Shown piece by piece: positions 8,046-16,113 of a stretch of 24,368 bases of DNA (positions within the stretch are counted from its first letter, which is position 1; each line of letters starts with the position of its first letter). Source of the stretch: JBGTCY01 sp041748615 (GTDB taxonomy: Bacteria > Bacteroidota > Bacteroidia > Chitinophagales > CAIOSU01). Position numbers and translations under genes: made by a program. The notes beneath the pieces were generated by a model. It had not been told where the DNA came from. It did not search any database and saw nothing but the letters and a program-made list of their open reading frames with translations. The stretch spans positions 1 to 24,368 of the forward strand of contig JBGTCY010000004.1 of NCBI GenBank assembly GCA_041748615.1, read 5' to 3'.

Positions 8046-8183
8046 TCAGCCATCATGTATTCCTAACCCATAATTTTTACAAAACGATGTATGGCCATTT
8101 TCATTTTTCCAAATACAAATCCAACTTACCTTTTTTATAAAGCGAAAATCTATATGCGCTTTAAGGCAAGATAAATATTTTAT

Positions 8184-10778
8184 TTAAAACGCATATCTCA
8201 ATGTCCCCCCGAAAGTAATCGGGTCACCCAGCACGGCTGCAAAATGTCCGGGGCTTCCGGCTCCCGGTAACAGAAATTCAAAGTAGTTTTTATCCAGCAA
8301 ATTGCGTCCCCAGAAAAACAGCGAAAGACCGTCAGGCGTTTTATAGCCAATCCTGCTGTTGAGCAACGCGTAGCCGTCAACATTCAGGAATTCTGAAGGG
8401 GAAGGACTGGAGGAAAATCCTGAGCGGTAGTAGCTTTCGAGCGCGATGAAAAATCTGCCTTCCTGCCCGATAAACTTGACGGGTTTGGAAGATAATTCAC
8501 CACCCAGGCTGAAGGCATATTTTGAAATGCCCGGCAACGGTCCTCCCGAAACATCTTTGAAGGATGGTCCTCCCACTTCTTCAAGCGGTGGTGGCGCGTT
8601 GGTAAACTCGACATACTTGCCGTCCGTGTAGGCGAAAGAGCCGTAGAGGGCAAGTGTTTGATTGATTTTGACGTTGGCGTCCACCTCAAATCCAAGCACG
8701 CGCACCCGTTCTGCATTAGCAAGATAGCCGCGATTAACGGACAGGTCGGGCGTTTGCACTACGGTTTGATAGTCTTTGATTTCAGTGAAATGGAAAACGC
8801 CATTCAGCGTAAATCTTTTCAGCGGTGTGGTTTTCGCGCCTATTTCAAAATGATTGACTTTCTCCGGCTCCACCCTCGACAGTTCGAGCATCGTTCTGCC
8901 GCTTTCCCTCGGCAAGCCGCCCAAATTGATGCCCACCGGTTTGAAGCTGTAAGAATAGGTGGCGAAAACATTCGCCTTTTTATTAAAATCATAAGAAACC
9001 GTGAGTTGTCCTGACGGGTTGAACTCGTTCACGCTGGCTTGAAATTCCTGGTCGTTATAAACCGCGCGTTTGATGGCAAGCAAATCAGGGTCTTCCGTAT
9101 CCAAGCCGCCATAGGTTTCGCGTTTGAATTCCACTTCTTTGCTGTCATAATTGAGACGAATGCCGGGCAACACATGTAATCCCTTTACGATATTCCAATC
9201 CGCCTGCGCAAAAAACGCGGTGGTGACGGATTGCAGCCTGTTGGTGGTTCTGATACCGTAGCCATCAAGCAAGCCGGATGTTTCCCAAAGCGGGTTGGTA
9301 TTGTTCTGCGAAAAACGCCATTGGTCTTTTCCGGCTTCCTCGGTGTGGAAGGGATTTGATTTCAGGTCTTGCGCGAGAAAATAGACGCCCGCCACTCCGC
9401 TGAGGCGGTTGCTGATTTCTCCCGCGTAGCGCACTTCCTGCGACCATTGGTTATGAACGGAAGGCGCTTGTGAAAGACGCAAACCCTGCAAGCCGGTGAA
9501 GTCGCGGTCATTCGAGGGGTCCCACCACCAGTAGCGATAGGCGGTTGTTGAAGTCAAAGTTCCCGGACCGATGTCCACATCAAGGTTGATGAACGCGCCT
9601 CCGTGGTCGTTGCCGGATTTCCAGGGCGTGTCGTGATCAATGACGCGGTCGAATGGGTCGCGGGTCGGCAGGTCGTATCCGAGGTCGGAAATAATATTAT
9701 CGAATTGACGGAAATCCGCGCGCTGCGTTTTCACCACGCCCGCGAACACCTGTGCGTAGCCATCCGGTCGCTGACGGGTATAATCGCCTCCGAGCGTGAG
9801 ACGGATGTTGTCGTTCGGAGTGAAGAGCAACTGACCTTTAGCGCCTAGGTTGTTCATCGTGTTGGTATGCTTTTCCGTACGCACATTATAGATAGTGCCA
9901 TCGCGGTGTGTGCCGGCAAATGAAACGCGCGCGGCTAATTTGTTTTTCACCAAAGGAGCGGTCACCGAACCTTTCGCCTGGATGAAGCCATAGTTGCCAT
10001 AGCTGAGTTCAAAGATGCCGCCCGGAGTGAAGGAGGGCGCTTTGGTGGTGATATTTAGAGCGCCTGAAGTTGTGTTTTTGCCAAACAATGTTCCCTGCGG
10101 ACCGCGCAGCACTTCTATGCGCTCCACGTCCACAAAGTCGAGCGTGGTGGCAGCCGGTCGCGCGTAATACACGCCATCCACATAAAAGCCCACGCCCGGG
10201 TCAAGCCCGTCATTGGTCAGTCCGAATGTGGAACCCAAGCCGCGAATGTTGAGCGTGGTATTGCGCGGGTTGGATGAATAAAACTGCACGGTGGGCACCA
10301 ACTCCTTGATGCGATTGACATTGAACGCGCCCGCGTCATTAATGAGCGCACCGGTAACTACGGAAATCGGAATGGGAATATCCTGCACGGCTTCTGTTCT
10401 GCGCCTTGAAGTGACCACAATTTCATCTAATCGGGCATCACTCAATAATACGAATTCAATAATAGTATTCTGCAATTCTGTTATCCGAATTTCTTTGTTT
10501 TGATGACCAACAAAACTGATGAGCATTGTGAAAGGAAGTTTTTCGGGAGATTGGATTGAAAAAATTCCGTTGACATCTGAAACGGTATTCAGGTTAGTTC
10601 CCCTGATTTGAACGGTAGCGCCCGGTAAGGGTTCACCTTCATCGCTTTTAATTACTCCTTTCAATACATCTTGTCCATTCAGTATGACCGATGAAAAGAA
10701 AAATGTAAAAAGTAAACCAGTGATTTTTAAATAGTAGCTGAATGAAAATTCTGATTTTATAATTTGTGTTGCTGACAT
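8184..10778 (-). CDS. TonB-dependent outer-membrane receptor with carboxypeptidase-regulatory-like domain
   Basis: From ATG 10778 the protein is 864 aa; the frame is open to an ATG at 10817, giving 877 aa. I favour 10778 because it places the signal peptide (hydrophobic ITGLLFTFFFSSVILNGQ) nearer the N-terminus. After it come a CarboxypepD_reg-like domain (VLKGVIKSDEGEPLPGATVQ), a TonB-box-like region and plug (DEIVVTSRRRTEAVQDIPIP, LNIRGLGSTFGLTND, VERIEVLRGPQGTLFGKNTT) and a 22-strand-type barrel ending GGTLRYAF with terminal Phe. The plug resembles iron-complex or small-molecule receptors rather than SusC, and no SusD is adjacent. It imports a ligand across the outer membrane using TonB-ExbBD energy; the ligand is not identifiable. 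It is monocistronic, with a possible regulatory repeat cluster upstream. Confidence 0.92.
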   Translation of the reverse strand: MSATQIIKSEFSFSYYLKITGLLFTFFFSSVILNGQDVLKGVIKSDEGEPLPGATVQIRGTNLNTVSDVNGIFSIQSPEKLPFTMLISFVGHQNKEIRITELQNTIIEFVLLSDARLDEIVVTSRRRTEAVQDIPIPISVVTGALINDAGAFNVNRIKELVPTVQFYSSNPRNTTLNIRGLGSTFGLTNDGLDPGVGFYVDGVYYARPAATTLDFVDVERIEVLRGPQGTLFGKNTTSGALNITTKAPSFTPGGIFELSYGNYGFIQAKGSVTAPLVKNKLAARVSFAGTHRDGTIYNVRTEKHTNTMNNLGAKGQLLFTPNDNIRLTLGGDYTRQRPDGYAQVFAGVVKTQRADFRQFDNIISDLGYDLPTRDPFDRVIDHDTPWKSGNDHGGAFINLDVDIGPGTLTSTTAYRYWWWDPSNDRDFTGLQGLRLSQAPSVHNQWSQEVRYAGEISNRLSGVAGVYFLAQDLKSNPFHTEEAGKDQWRFSQNNTNPLWETSGLLDGYGIRTTNRLQSVTTAFFAQADWNIVKGLHVLPGIRLNYDSKEVEFKRETYGGLDTEDPDLLAIKRAVYNDQEFQASVNEFNPSGQLTVSYDFNKKANVFATYSYSFKPVGINLGGLPRESGRTMLELSRVEPEKVNHFEIGAKTTPLKRFTLNGVFHFTEIKDYQTVVQTPDLSVNRGYLANAERVRVLGFEVDANVKINQTLALYGSFAYTDGKYVEFTNAPPPLEEVGGPSFKDVSGGPLPGISKYAFSLGGELSSKPVKFIGQEGRFFIALESYYRSGFSSSPSPSEFLNVDGYALLNSRIGYKTPDGLSLFFWGRNLLDKNYFEFLLPGAGSPGHFAAVLGDPITFGGTLRYAF

Positions 10779-10917
10779 GTTTTTAGATTTTTTAGAGTTG
10801 AAAAATGAAATACACATTTATCTGCGGGAAAAAAATGGGGCGTCAACAATAAGGTCGGATAAACAGGTCGTGCGTCATCAAGGATAAAAAATTGAACTGA
10901 TGAAGCAAAGTAAATAA

Positions 10918-10966
10918 ATAATCTACTTATTTGGTAGGATAAATCTACATAATAGAGATAATTTAC
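10918..10966. repeat. Three degenerate direct repeats upstream of the TonB receptor
   Basis: ATAATCTAC (10918-10926), ATAAATCTAC (10939-10948) and ATAATTTAC (10958-10966) lie in the same orientation, their ends 22 and 18 bp apart, about 140-190 bp before the receptor start. A small inverted repeat GTAG/CTAC (10934-10948) overlaps the second copy. The array could be an operator for a regulator of the receptor, but the region is AT-rich and three short matches could be coincidence. Confidence 0.35.
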
Positions 10967-11063
10967 GCAACTTGTTGATTTTCAAGGAGAATTTTTTTGA
11001 GAAAAAAGAAGGCGGGCTTTTACGGAGAATATTATGAGCCTTGTATGGAGCAAAATAAAAATC

Positions 11064-11106
11064 GCCACAAATGCACGAATGTATTTTTTATTCGTGCATT
11101 CGTGGC
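11064..11106 (-). terminator. Long hairpin terminator of the DUF2490 operon; REP-like sequence
   Basis: Arms GCCACAAATGCACGAAT and ATTCGTGCATTCGTGGC pair over 17 positions with one mismatch around a 9-nt T-rich loop. On the minus strand it starts 20 nt past the stop at 11126 and is followed by GATTTTTATTTTG, so it fits a Rho-independent terminator for the three-gene operon. The arm sequence also resembles palindromic intergenic repeats that I recall from Bacteroidota genomes; only one copy is in this window. Confidence 0.65.
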
Positions 11107-11125
11107 AAAAAAATATATGCCGGAT

Positions 11126-11944
11126 TTATCGCGTATTCAGCTTACCAAGCCAGTCTAAGAAAAGATAAAACATCGGACCGTTGGAAACGTCAATGTCGCG
11201 GTTGTTTCCTCTGAAATTATATTGATGTATCCAGCCGAGTTCCACGCGCGCCCAGTCCCAGAAGCGGTAGCCGATACCGAGGTAATTTCTGTTTTGTGAC
11301 AAATAGTTGGTGCCGTAATTTTTCCCGAACTCTACATGCATCTCGGAATACTGGCTGATATAAAAAGTTCTGTTGACATAAAAATAATCAGTGTTGAGCG
11401 GAATGCGTGTGCGTAGGCGATACCTCACCCTAAAATTTTGCGTGGCGCCTTCGGGTTCATCAATGCCGCGCCACCTCGACTCTATACGAATGCGATGCGT
11501 AAAGTTGACCCTGCCGAAATACACATTGTTATTAATCTGAATAGTCGTTCTCAGCTCACGTTCGAAATCGCTGTCCATGTCGGTTTCAAGCGGAAAACGG
11601 GGCGCGGAATTAAAGTAGCCTAAAGGCTGAAAGCTGATGCGCGTCAATTTTGTGACTTGGTAGGCAATCCACGGGCGCACGCTGAAACGAAGCGGGCGTT
11701 GAAAAATATTTGCATTACCCAGTTCGCTTTGCCTGCGATACACCACATCAAACTCCCACCACCACTTCGAGTCTTCTTTGATTTTATCGGCAACGGTATA
11801 TTTGGTATAAAGGATTTTATTATCCAAAAAGCGCTTGTCTGTCTGACTGAATGCGGCAGTGTTTAATAATACCAAACCCGTGAACACCAACATACACCGG
11901 AGACAGAAAACACAGCTTAAATACTTGTATAGATATTTATTCAT
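11126..11944 (-). CDS. DUF2490-like outer-membrane beta-barrel protein
   Basis: A 272-aa protein with an N-terminal signal sequence (MLVFTGLVLLNTAAFSQ; the ATG at residue 18 may be the real start). The rest is alternating amphipathic beta strands with the aromatic and Arg pattern of DUF2490 (VNFTHRIRIESRWRG, FRVRYRLRTRIPLN, LSQNRNYLGIGYRFWDW, VELGWIHQYNFRGN). These are small outer-membrane barrels of unknown function. The ATG overlaps the stop of the upstream 671-aa gene (ATGA, 11941-11944). It is the last gene of a three-gene operon and is followed by a strong terminator. Confidence 0.7.
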   Translation of the reverse strand: MNKYLYKYLSCVFCLRCMLVFTGLVLLNTAAFSQTDKRFLDNKILYTKYTVADKIKEDSKWWWEFDVVYRRQSELGNANIFQRPLRFSVRPWIAYQVTKLTRISFQPLGYFNSAPRFPLETDMDSDFERELRTTIQINNNVYFGRVNFTHRIRIESRWRGIDEPEGATQNFRVRYRLRTRIPLNTDYFYVNRTFYISQYSEMHVEFGKNYGTNYLSQNRNYLGIGYRFWDWARVELGWIHQYNFRGNNRDIDVSNGPMFYLFLDWLGKLNTR

Positions 11945-13956
11945 ACTCCGAGTATTCTTTTTATTCTCTCCGGTACGTTTTCCCTGCGCAGGCTTTTGTT
12001 GATGCGGTCCACCTCCTCATCTTCCCTTGCGGCAAGTTCGATTAGCCGATCTCTCAGTTTGAAAATCTGTTCCACCCGTGCATTAATGTCTTTTTGTTCG
12101 TCCGCATTTTTCAGCATGTACACATAATATTCCAGTAGTCTGACCGCGCCCCGCTGATAAATATTTGATTTGATGCGGCTTTCGGCAGGGCGGTCGAAAA
12201 ACGGGTTGGGAATATAGCGCGTGAACATACTGTCTAATCTTTTCGGCATCCTTTCTATTTCATGAAAATTTTCATATTGCGCAAGCAGTATTTGAAGTAA
12301 AGTTGTCAACTTCTCACCGTGAGCAATTTTCTTTTCAAAAACATCTTCGCTGACATAAGTTGCGGATAGATTTTCGGCAGTCTGAATTCTGAATTTGCTA
12401 TAGATGGTTGCAACAAGTGACTCGGGCTTTTTTTTGTCTTTCGGGTCCAAGCTGAAATATTCCCGGATGAAAGGGCTTTTCGAATACAGACTGTCCACCG
12501 CATCGGTGAGTTCCACGATTTTGATGTCAAGGCTGTCAATTTTAATTTCCTCCTGCAAAAACTGAAGCTCCCTGTGTGTAAATTCAATGATTAAAGCAGC
12601 CTGCATCTCCAACGCATCCAGATAATTTTTAATCCGCATCAATAAGTTTTCAGGCTTCAAAATCAAAACACTCACATCAAAAGGCACTTTACTTTCTATA
12701 TTATTGAATTCAAATTTCACCGTATCGGGTGCGTTCAATCCTTCTATGCCGTTGCGATAGAAATTTGGACGGTACTGAAAATCAAAAAAGCCGCTTTCGA
12801 TTTTCTCAATCACCTCATAGATGATTTCAATTTTTTCTTTAGCTTTTTCAATGAAAGCAAACGAATACATCAGGCTGTCCGAGCGCAGTTTGTTGATTAA
12901 AAACTTCGGCTTAGTAAGATATTCACGGTAGGTTTCGCGTAAAGTATCTGACTTGGCTTTGATGACCACCAGCATGGAGTCATCGGTTTCAGGATAAATA
13001 AATTGAAACCTGCGCGTGAAATTATAGACCGGACTATCAACCGAGTTATTTTCGGAGCCGTTATTTAATAGGTACTTATCAAATATTTTTAATGCCTTAT
13101 TGAAATAACCGTTACCGATTTTCTGCGCAAGCAGTTTCGGTTCAAATAATTGATATCCGTTGTTGAATTCAATTCCAAAACCCTTTTCACTGATTTTATA
13201 ATTCAGGGTGCTGTTGTTATCAAGCGCGTTTAATCTTGAAATCACTTCATGATATTCAATGTCATAAATTTTTTCATTCGAGTTTTTATTTGTGATACGC
13301 AGCTTGGATAAAAATCCATCTTTGTATGTTCTTTCCTCTTCATAATGATTACCATTGTAATCATATTCGAATTTGAGCGTGCCGGTTAAAAATCCGGCTT
13401 CATTTAATCTGCCGGTCGCCTTGAATTCATTTTCATCAAACACATAATGAAAGTTGAAGTTGCCCGTTGCCATTCCATTTTTGAACTGAATAGTCGTGTT
13501 GCGGGAAGCAGTTGAACGCCTGCTGCCGGTGATGTCGGTTTGCGCAATTTGCCATCTTCCTTCAGGAATTCCATTTGACAGGCGCATGGTGTGTTTATAT
13601 TCCATGCCATCAAGCGCGGTATTTAAAGTGAGATTGGTTCTGTTCAGTGTTTTAACATTGAAGCGATATTGTCCTTCTTCATAAGTCCACACATTATTTT
13701 TCCTGCCGTCAACATACGTTCCCGAAATATGAAGATTAGCAACCGTTCCTTTCTCATAATCTATCAGCAATTCGGAGTCAAAAGAATATTTTCCATGTTT
13801 GATTTGCAGGGTGTCTTTTTCATAATAAAAATAGTTTTCCTTTCCCGGAAATTTTTCAAGAAACAGTTTCTCCGCAGTGTGCTGACGCAAGGATTGAGAT
13901 ACGGCAGGCTGAATGAGAAGAAATATTAAGATATAAATCGTGAGTTGATTTTTCAT
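11941..13956 (-). CDS. Secreted hypothetical protein with MORN-like repeats and coiled-coil C-terminus
   Basis: A 671-aa protein beginning MKNQLTIYILIFLLIQPAVS, a clear signal peptide with an Ala-Val-Ser/Gln cleavage region. Residues ~50-230 hold several YwqK/MORN-like units, each with a central Gly (ISGTYVDGRKNNVWTYEEG, SNGIPEGRWQI, FKNGMATGNFNFHYV, LNEAGFLTGTLKFEYDYNG). The rest is hydrophilic and largely helical, with heptad-like Leu/Ile patterns around ~380-500 and ~600-670. There is no lipobox and no C-terminal sorting signal, so it is probably periplasmic or extracellular. It overlaps both neighbours by ATGA (13953-13956 and 11941-11944). I do not recognise a known family for the whole protein; a scaffold or adaptor role between the two barrels is only a guess. 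Confidence 0.8.
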   Translation of the reverse strand: MKNQLTIYILIFLLIQPAVSQSLRQHTAEKLFLEKFPGKENYFYYEKDTLQIKHGKYSFDSELLIDYEKGTVANLHISGTYVDGRKNNVWTYEEGQYRFNVKTLNRTNLTLNTALDGMEYKHTMRLSNGIPEGRWQIAQTDITGSRRSTASRNTTIQFKNGMATGNFNFHYVFDENEFKATGRLNEAGFLTGTLKFEYDYNGNHYEEERTYKDGFLSKLRITNKNSNEKIYDIEYHEVISRLNALDNNSTLNYKISEKGFGIEFNNGYQLFEPKLLAQKIGNGYFNKALKIFDKYLLNNGSENNSVDSPVYNFTRRFQFIYPETDDSMLVVIKAKSDTLRETYREYLTKPKFLINKLRSDSLMYSFAFIEKAKEKIEIIYEVIEKIESGFFDFQYRPNFYRNGIEGLNAPDTVKFEFNNIESKVPFDVSVLILKPENLLMRIKNYLDALEMQAALIIEFTHRELQFLQEEIKIDSLDIKIVELTDAVDSLYSKSPFIREYFSLDPKDKKKPESLVATIYSKFRIQTAENLSATYVSEDVFEKKIAHGEKLTTLLQILLAQYENFHEIERMPKRLDSMFTRYIPNPFFDRPAESRIKSNIYQRGAVRLLEYYVYMLKNADEQKDINARVEQIFKLRDRLIELAAREDEEVDRINKSLRRENVPERIKRILGV

Positions 13957-14753
13957 TCCTGATACCTCCTTAGATTTCTGAAAATGAAAAAGCCGAACTC
14001 AAAATGAAATGCGTTAATCATCCCCTGCCGTTCTTTTACTAATTTGGTGAATCCCGTGAATCCTTTGAACCTGACATAACAACTTCTGAATTCAGCGCTC
14101 GTACCAAACACAAATCCGGGGTCAACACGATGTAAGCCTGAAACCGGATAGACAACTGCATTTTCATTATTCCACACTTCTTCTGGATAAGCTTGCGATT
14201 GAGTTGAATTGAGCCTGAAACTCAGTTGATAACCGAGCATAAACCGCCAATCGAATGCATTGAACTCGGGCAACTCGTAGGCAAAGAATAAGGGGATGTC
14301 AATATAATGATTGCGAAAATTGATTGCATAAGATTCGTGCCGGAAATTCTTTTGCGCATATTGAATACCGTAATTGAAAAAAAAGTGGTCAAGTACGGGA
14401 AAATAGGACTCCAACCCGACATTAAACCCGGGACGATGCGAAAGATTGCGAAAATCTTTGCTCATGTAAATGCCGCTGATATTTACCCCGCCAATCACCA
14501 TGATGTCATCGAGATAAAAAGGCAGGTTGCGCCATGAATACTTTCTTTTTTTATTATTGAAAGTATCCTGCTCTTTTACCAGCGTTTCCTGAAAATGGAT
14601 AGGTGCAATATCATTTTCGTTCATCAGCGTATCCGTAATTTCTTGTTGCAGAATGGTATCGGCATCACGAGCCACCTGCGCCAGTAACCGGCAGTTGCAT
14701 GTAATAAAAAAAATGACTACGTAAAAATTAAAGCGAAGGTAATATTCCGTCAT
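13953..14753 (-). CDS. PorT-like outer-membrane beta-barrel protein
   Basis: A 266-aa protein. The signal peptide is MTEYYLRFNFYVVIFFITCNCRLLAQ-like, followed by a Glu/Asp/Thr-rich spacer (~30-75). Beta-barrel strands follow with the Bacteroidota OMP_b-brl/PorT look (VIGGVNISGIYMSKDF, GLESYFPVLDHFFFNYGIQY, HYIDIPLFFAYELP, MLGYQLSFRL, HFEFGFFIF). The family includes PorT of the type IX secretion system, but similarity alone does not assign this copy to secretion. First gene of the three-gene operon, with a -7 box about 65 nt upstream; the TGA overlaps the next ATG. Confidence 0.7.
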   Translation of the reverse strand: MTEYYLRFNFYVVIFFITCNCRLLAQVARDADTILQQEITDTLMNENDIAPIHFQETLVKEQDTFNNKKRKYSWRNLPFYLDDIMVIGGVNISGIYMSKDFRNLSHRPGFNVGLESYFPVLDHFFFNYGIQYAQKNFRHESYAINFRNHYIDIPLFFAYELPEFNAFDWRFMLGYQLSFRLNSTQSQAYPEEVWNNENAVVYPVSGLHRVDPGFVFGTSAEFRSCYVRFKGFTGFTKLVKERQGMINAFHFEFGFFIFRNLRRYQE

Positions 14754-14818
14754 TATCTAATATGTCGGGGCTTTGATGAAGCCGTTTGTTCGTTGTTTTT
14801 TGATTAAGATTTATTTGA

Positions 14819-14826
14819 CAAAAATA
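14819..14826 (-). promoter_or_regulatory. Candidate -7 box of the three-gene envelope operon
   Basis: Minus-strand TATTTTTG is an exact TAnnTTTG match 65 nt before the ATG of the PorT-like gene, giving a leader of roughly 55-60 nt. Confidence 0.4.
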
Positions 14827-14916
14827 ATTCTGACGCTGACAATTTGAGAGTGCAAAGGTACTGCATTTATCGGAGTGTAGGCAGCAATACTATTGGCGAT
14901 AAATGTAATTTGAAGG

Positions 14917-14960
14917 TTGGAGTTTAAAACTAACTCTAAACATAAGACAATAAACTCCAA
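14917..14960. other. Inverted repeat between the AbiEii remnant and the envelope operon
   Basis: Perfect 10-bp arms TTGGAGTTTA / TAAACTCCAA with a 24-nt loop, beginning 8 nt past the last in-frame stop (14969) of the decayed nucleotidyltransferase. It could be an old terminator or a regulatory element; no T tract follows. Confidence 0.3.
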
Positions 14961-14968
14961 ACTCTCGC

Positions 14969-15019
14969 TCACCTCAGATATTCTCTCACTTTTTGCTGAA
15001 TATGCGCTTTCACGCCTTC
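14969..15019 (-). pseudogene. Detached C-terminal tail of the AbiEii-like gene
   Basis: Directly after the TAG at 15020-15022 the same frame continues for 16 sense codons, EGVKAHIQQKVREYLR, to TGA 14969. The residues are amphipathic and fit the end of an AbiEii-like protein; the TAG sits where a Trp codon TGG would suit the phrase SLKGQTWEGVK (inference from family memory). Confidence 0.5.
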
Positions 15020-15595
15020 CTATGTTTGCCCTTTCAGGCTCACGGGTTCTTCGCTTTCCTCGGCATCCGCGAAGTAGGTGAGGGCGAAAGGAATTGAAAT
15101 TGCCAGCATTTGATTAGGATATTTTTCATAATAGCAATCAATCATTTCTTCTACGCCATAGTTTCTGAGCAACTCGTCAATGTCCCAAAAATCTTTTTTC
15201 TGCGCGCGTTTCAATATCGCGAAAACCTTCATCGCCATAATATCCCTGTCGCCAAAAATCCTGATACCATCTGAAGTTTCAATACTGCCTATTATTTGGT
15301 GATGATAATGCTGAACAAAATCAACTTTTACGGTATTGATAAAACAAAAAAGACCGACCGGATTGTGAGCGTCTTTGAAATTAAAATCGGAGAAATTGTT
15401 TTTTAAAGCATGAATAACATTATCCGTACTGAACTTTTCCTGCGAAAAAAAATGGAGGTTAACAGAACGCCTGTGTCCGTATCGCAATGCTAAAGCCGTT
15501 CCGCCAACCAGGCTGAATTTTCTTAGTTCGCGAATGGACATCAGTTTTCTCAGTAAAACCAATGTTCCGGATTCGACTGTGCTATATTGTAGCAT
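15020..15595 (-). CDS. AbiEii/AbiGii-like nucleotidyltransferase toxin, apparently inactivated
   Basis: 191 aa from ATG 15595. The MNT-like core is visible (FSLVGGTALALRYGHRRSVN, then FINTVKVDFVQ and RDIMAMKVFAI, DFWDIDELLRNYG). In the family the loop after GHRxSV has two metal-binding Asp residues (D-x-D); here they are N46 (AAC) and H48 (CAT), each one base from an Asp codon. D92 in VKVDF is kept. The frame ends at a TAG followed by a clean 16-codon in-frame extension, so the C-terminus is probably lost. The upstream partner frame has its own nonsense codon. Together this points to a decaying cassette rather than an active toxin; working members transfer nucleotides and act as growth-arresting toxins. 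Confidence 0.75.
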   Translation of the reverse strand: MLQYSTVESGTLVLLRKLMSIRELRKFSLVGGTALALRYGHRRSVNLHFFSQEKFSTDNVIHALKNNFSDFNFKDAHNPVGLFCFINTVKVDFVQHYHHQIIGSIETSDGIRIFGDRDIMAMKVFAILKRAQKKDFWDIDELLRNYGVEEMIDCYYEKYPNQMLAISIPFALTYFADAEESEEPVSLKGQT

Positions 15596-15852
15596 CTGTA
15601 ATCCGTTAATTGATTATTTAAAACAGCGCAGGCTAAATAAACGGTTTTCAAAGAAAACCATTTAGCGTTGGTAAGCGCCTCCCGTATTTTCTCATCTCAG
15701 TAATACCTTCTGCATTGCCGGATATCTTCCACATCGCCCCGCTCAAACACCCGCTCGATGATGAAATTCGCCCGGAGTTTGTAATCGAGCTTCTCCGGGT
15801 CAATATCCCAGAAAATACGCTTGTAGTGATAGGGTTTTTCAGCCTGTAGCAT
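15550..15852 (-). pseudogene. DUF6922-like partner of the AbiEii-like gene, broken by an in-frame TGA
   Basis: ATG 15852 begins a 100-codon frame. It reads KRIFWDIDPEKLDYKL, FIIERVFERGDVEDIRQ, then TGA at codon 52 (15697-15699). It continues in the same frame with DEKIREALTNAKW and SLKTVYLACAVL to TGA 15550-15552, overlapping the AbiEii start by 46 bp. In Bacteroidota a small protein with W/F-D-x-D-P-x-x-x-D-Y, ERV-ERG and an x-x-Y-x-x-E-K-I-x-E-x-V pattern (I recall it as DUF6922) commonly precedes AbiEii-like genes as the presumed antitoxin. The stop most likely replaces Gly (GGA to TGA). The first 51 codons could still be translated. Confidence 0.65.
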
Positions 15853-16113
15853 CCTGCAATTTTAGAAAATTAAAAACTATAAACTTTATTGACAGTTTGT
15901 AATCAATGGCTGAATTGTCAGTAAGCTCTCTTAAGACACAAATTGTACAGACTGCTCTACGCACGGTATTTCTGATGAATAATTATGTTTTTTTATCCTC
16001 ATGCTCAAAATTCTTTCAAACATCTTGAGAGATTAACTGTTTATTCATGCTGTCTATTGTCAACTTACCTGACCGCTTAAATCCTTATTTTTACATCACA
16101 TCAATTATCTGAA
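15853..16113. other. Intergenic region upstream of HMG-CoA reductase
   Basis: No gene seen. It carries near-identical direct repeats ATTGACAGT (15888-15896) and ATTGTCAGT (15914-15922), 26 bp apart, and the HMG-CoA reductase promoter region. The repeats could be an operator but are short. Confidence 0.3.
16086..16093 (+). promoter_or_regulatory. Candidate -7 box of the HMG-CoA reductase gene
   Basis: TATTTTTA matches TAnnTTTG at seven of eight positions, with 20 nt between it and the ATG at 16114. Confidence 0.35.

Noticed and set aside
8046..8183. Upstream continuation of the nucleotidyltransferase remnant in the same frame
   Set aside because: The frame is open for some 40 codons above the TGA, but the sequence has no nucleotidyltransferase-like motif and no catalytic GG-x-D pattern.
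8184..10817. SusC-type polysaccharide utilisation locus
   Set aside because: No SusD-like lipoprotein or glycoside hydrolase is adjacent, and the plug resembles iron-complex/small-molecule receptors.
15888..15922. Direct repeat ATTGACAGT/ATTGTCAGT before HMG-CoA reductase as a firm operator
   Set aside because: Only two 9-bp copies with one mismatch in AT-rich sequence; too weak to call without conservation data.
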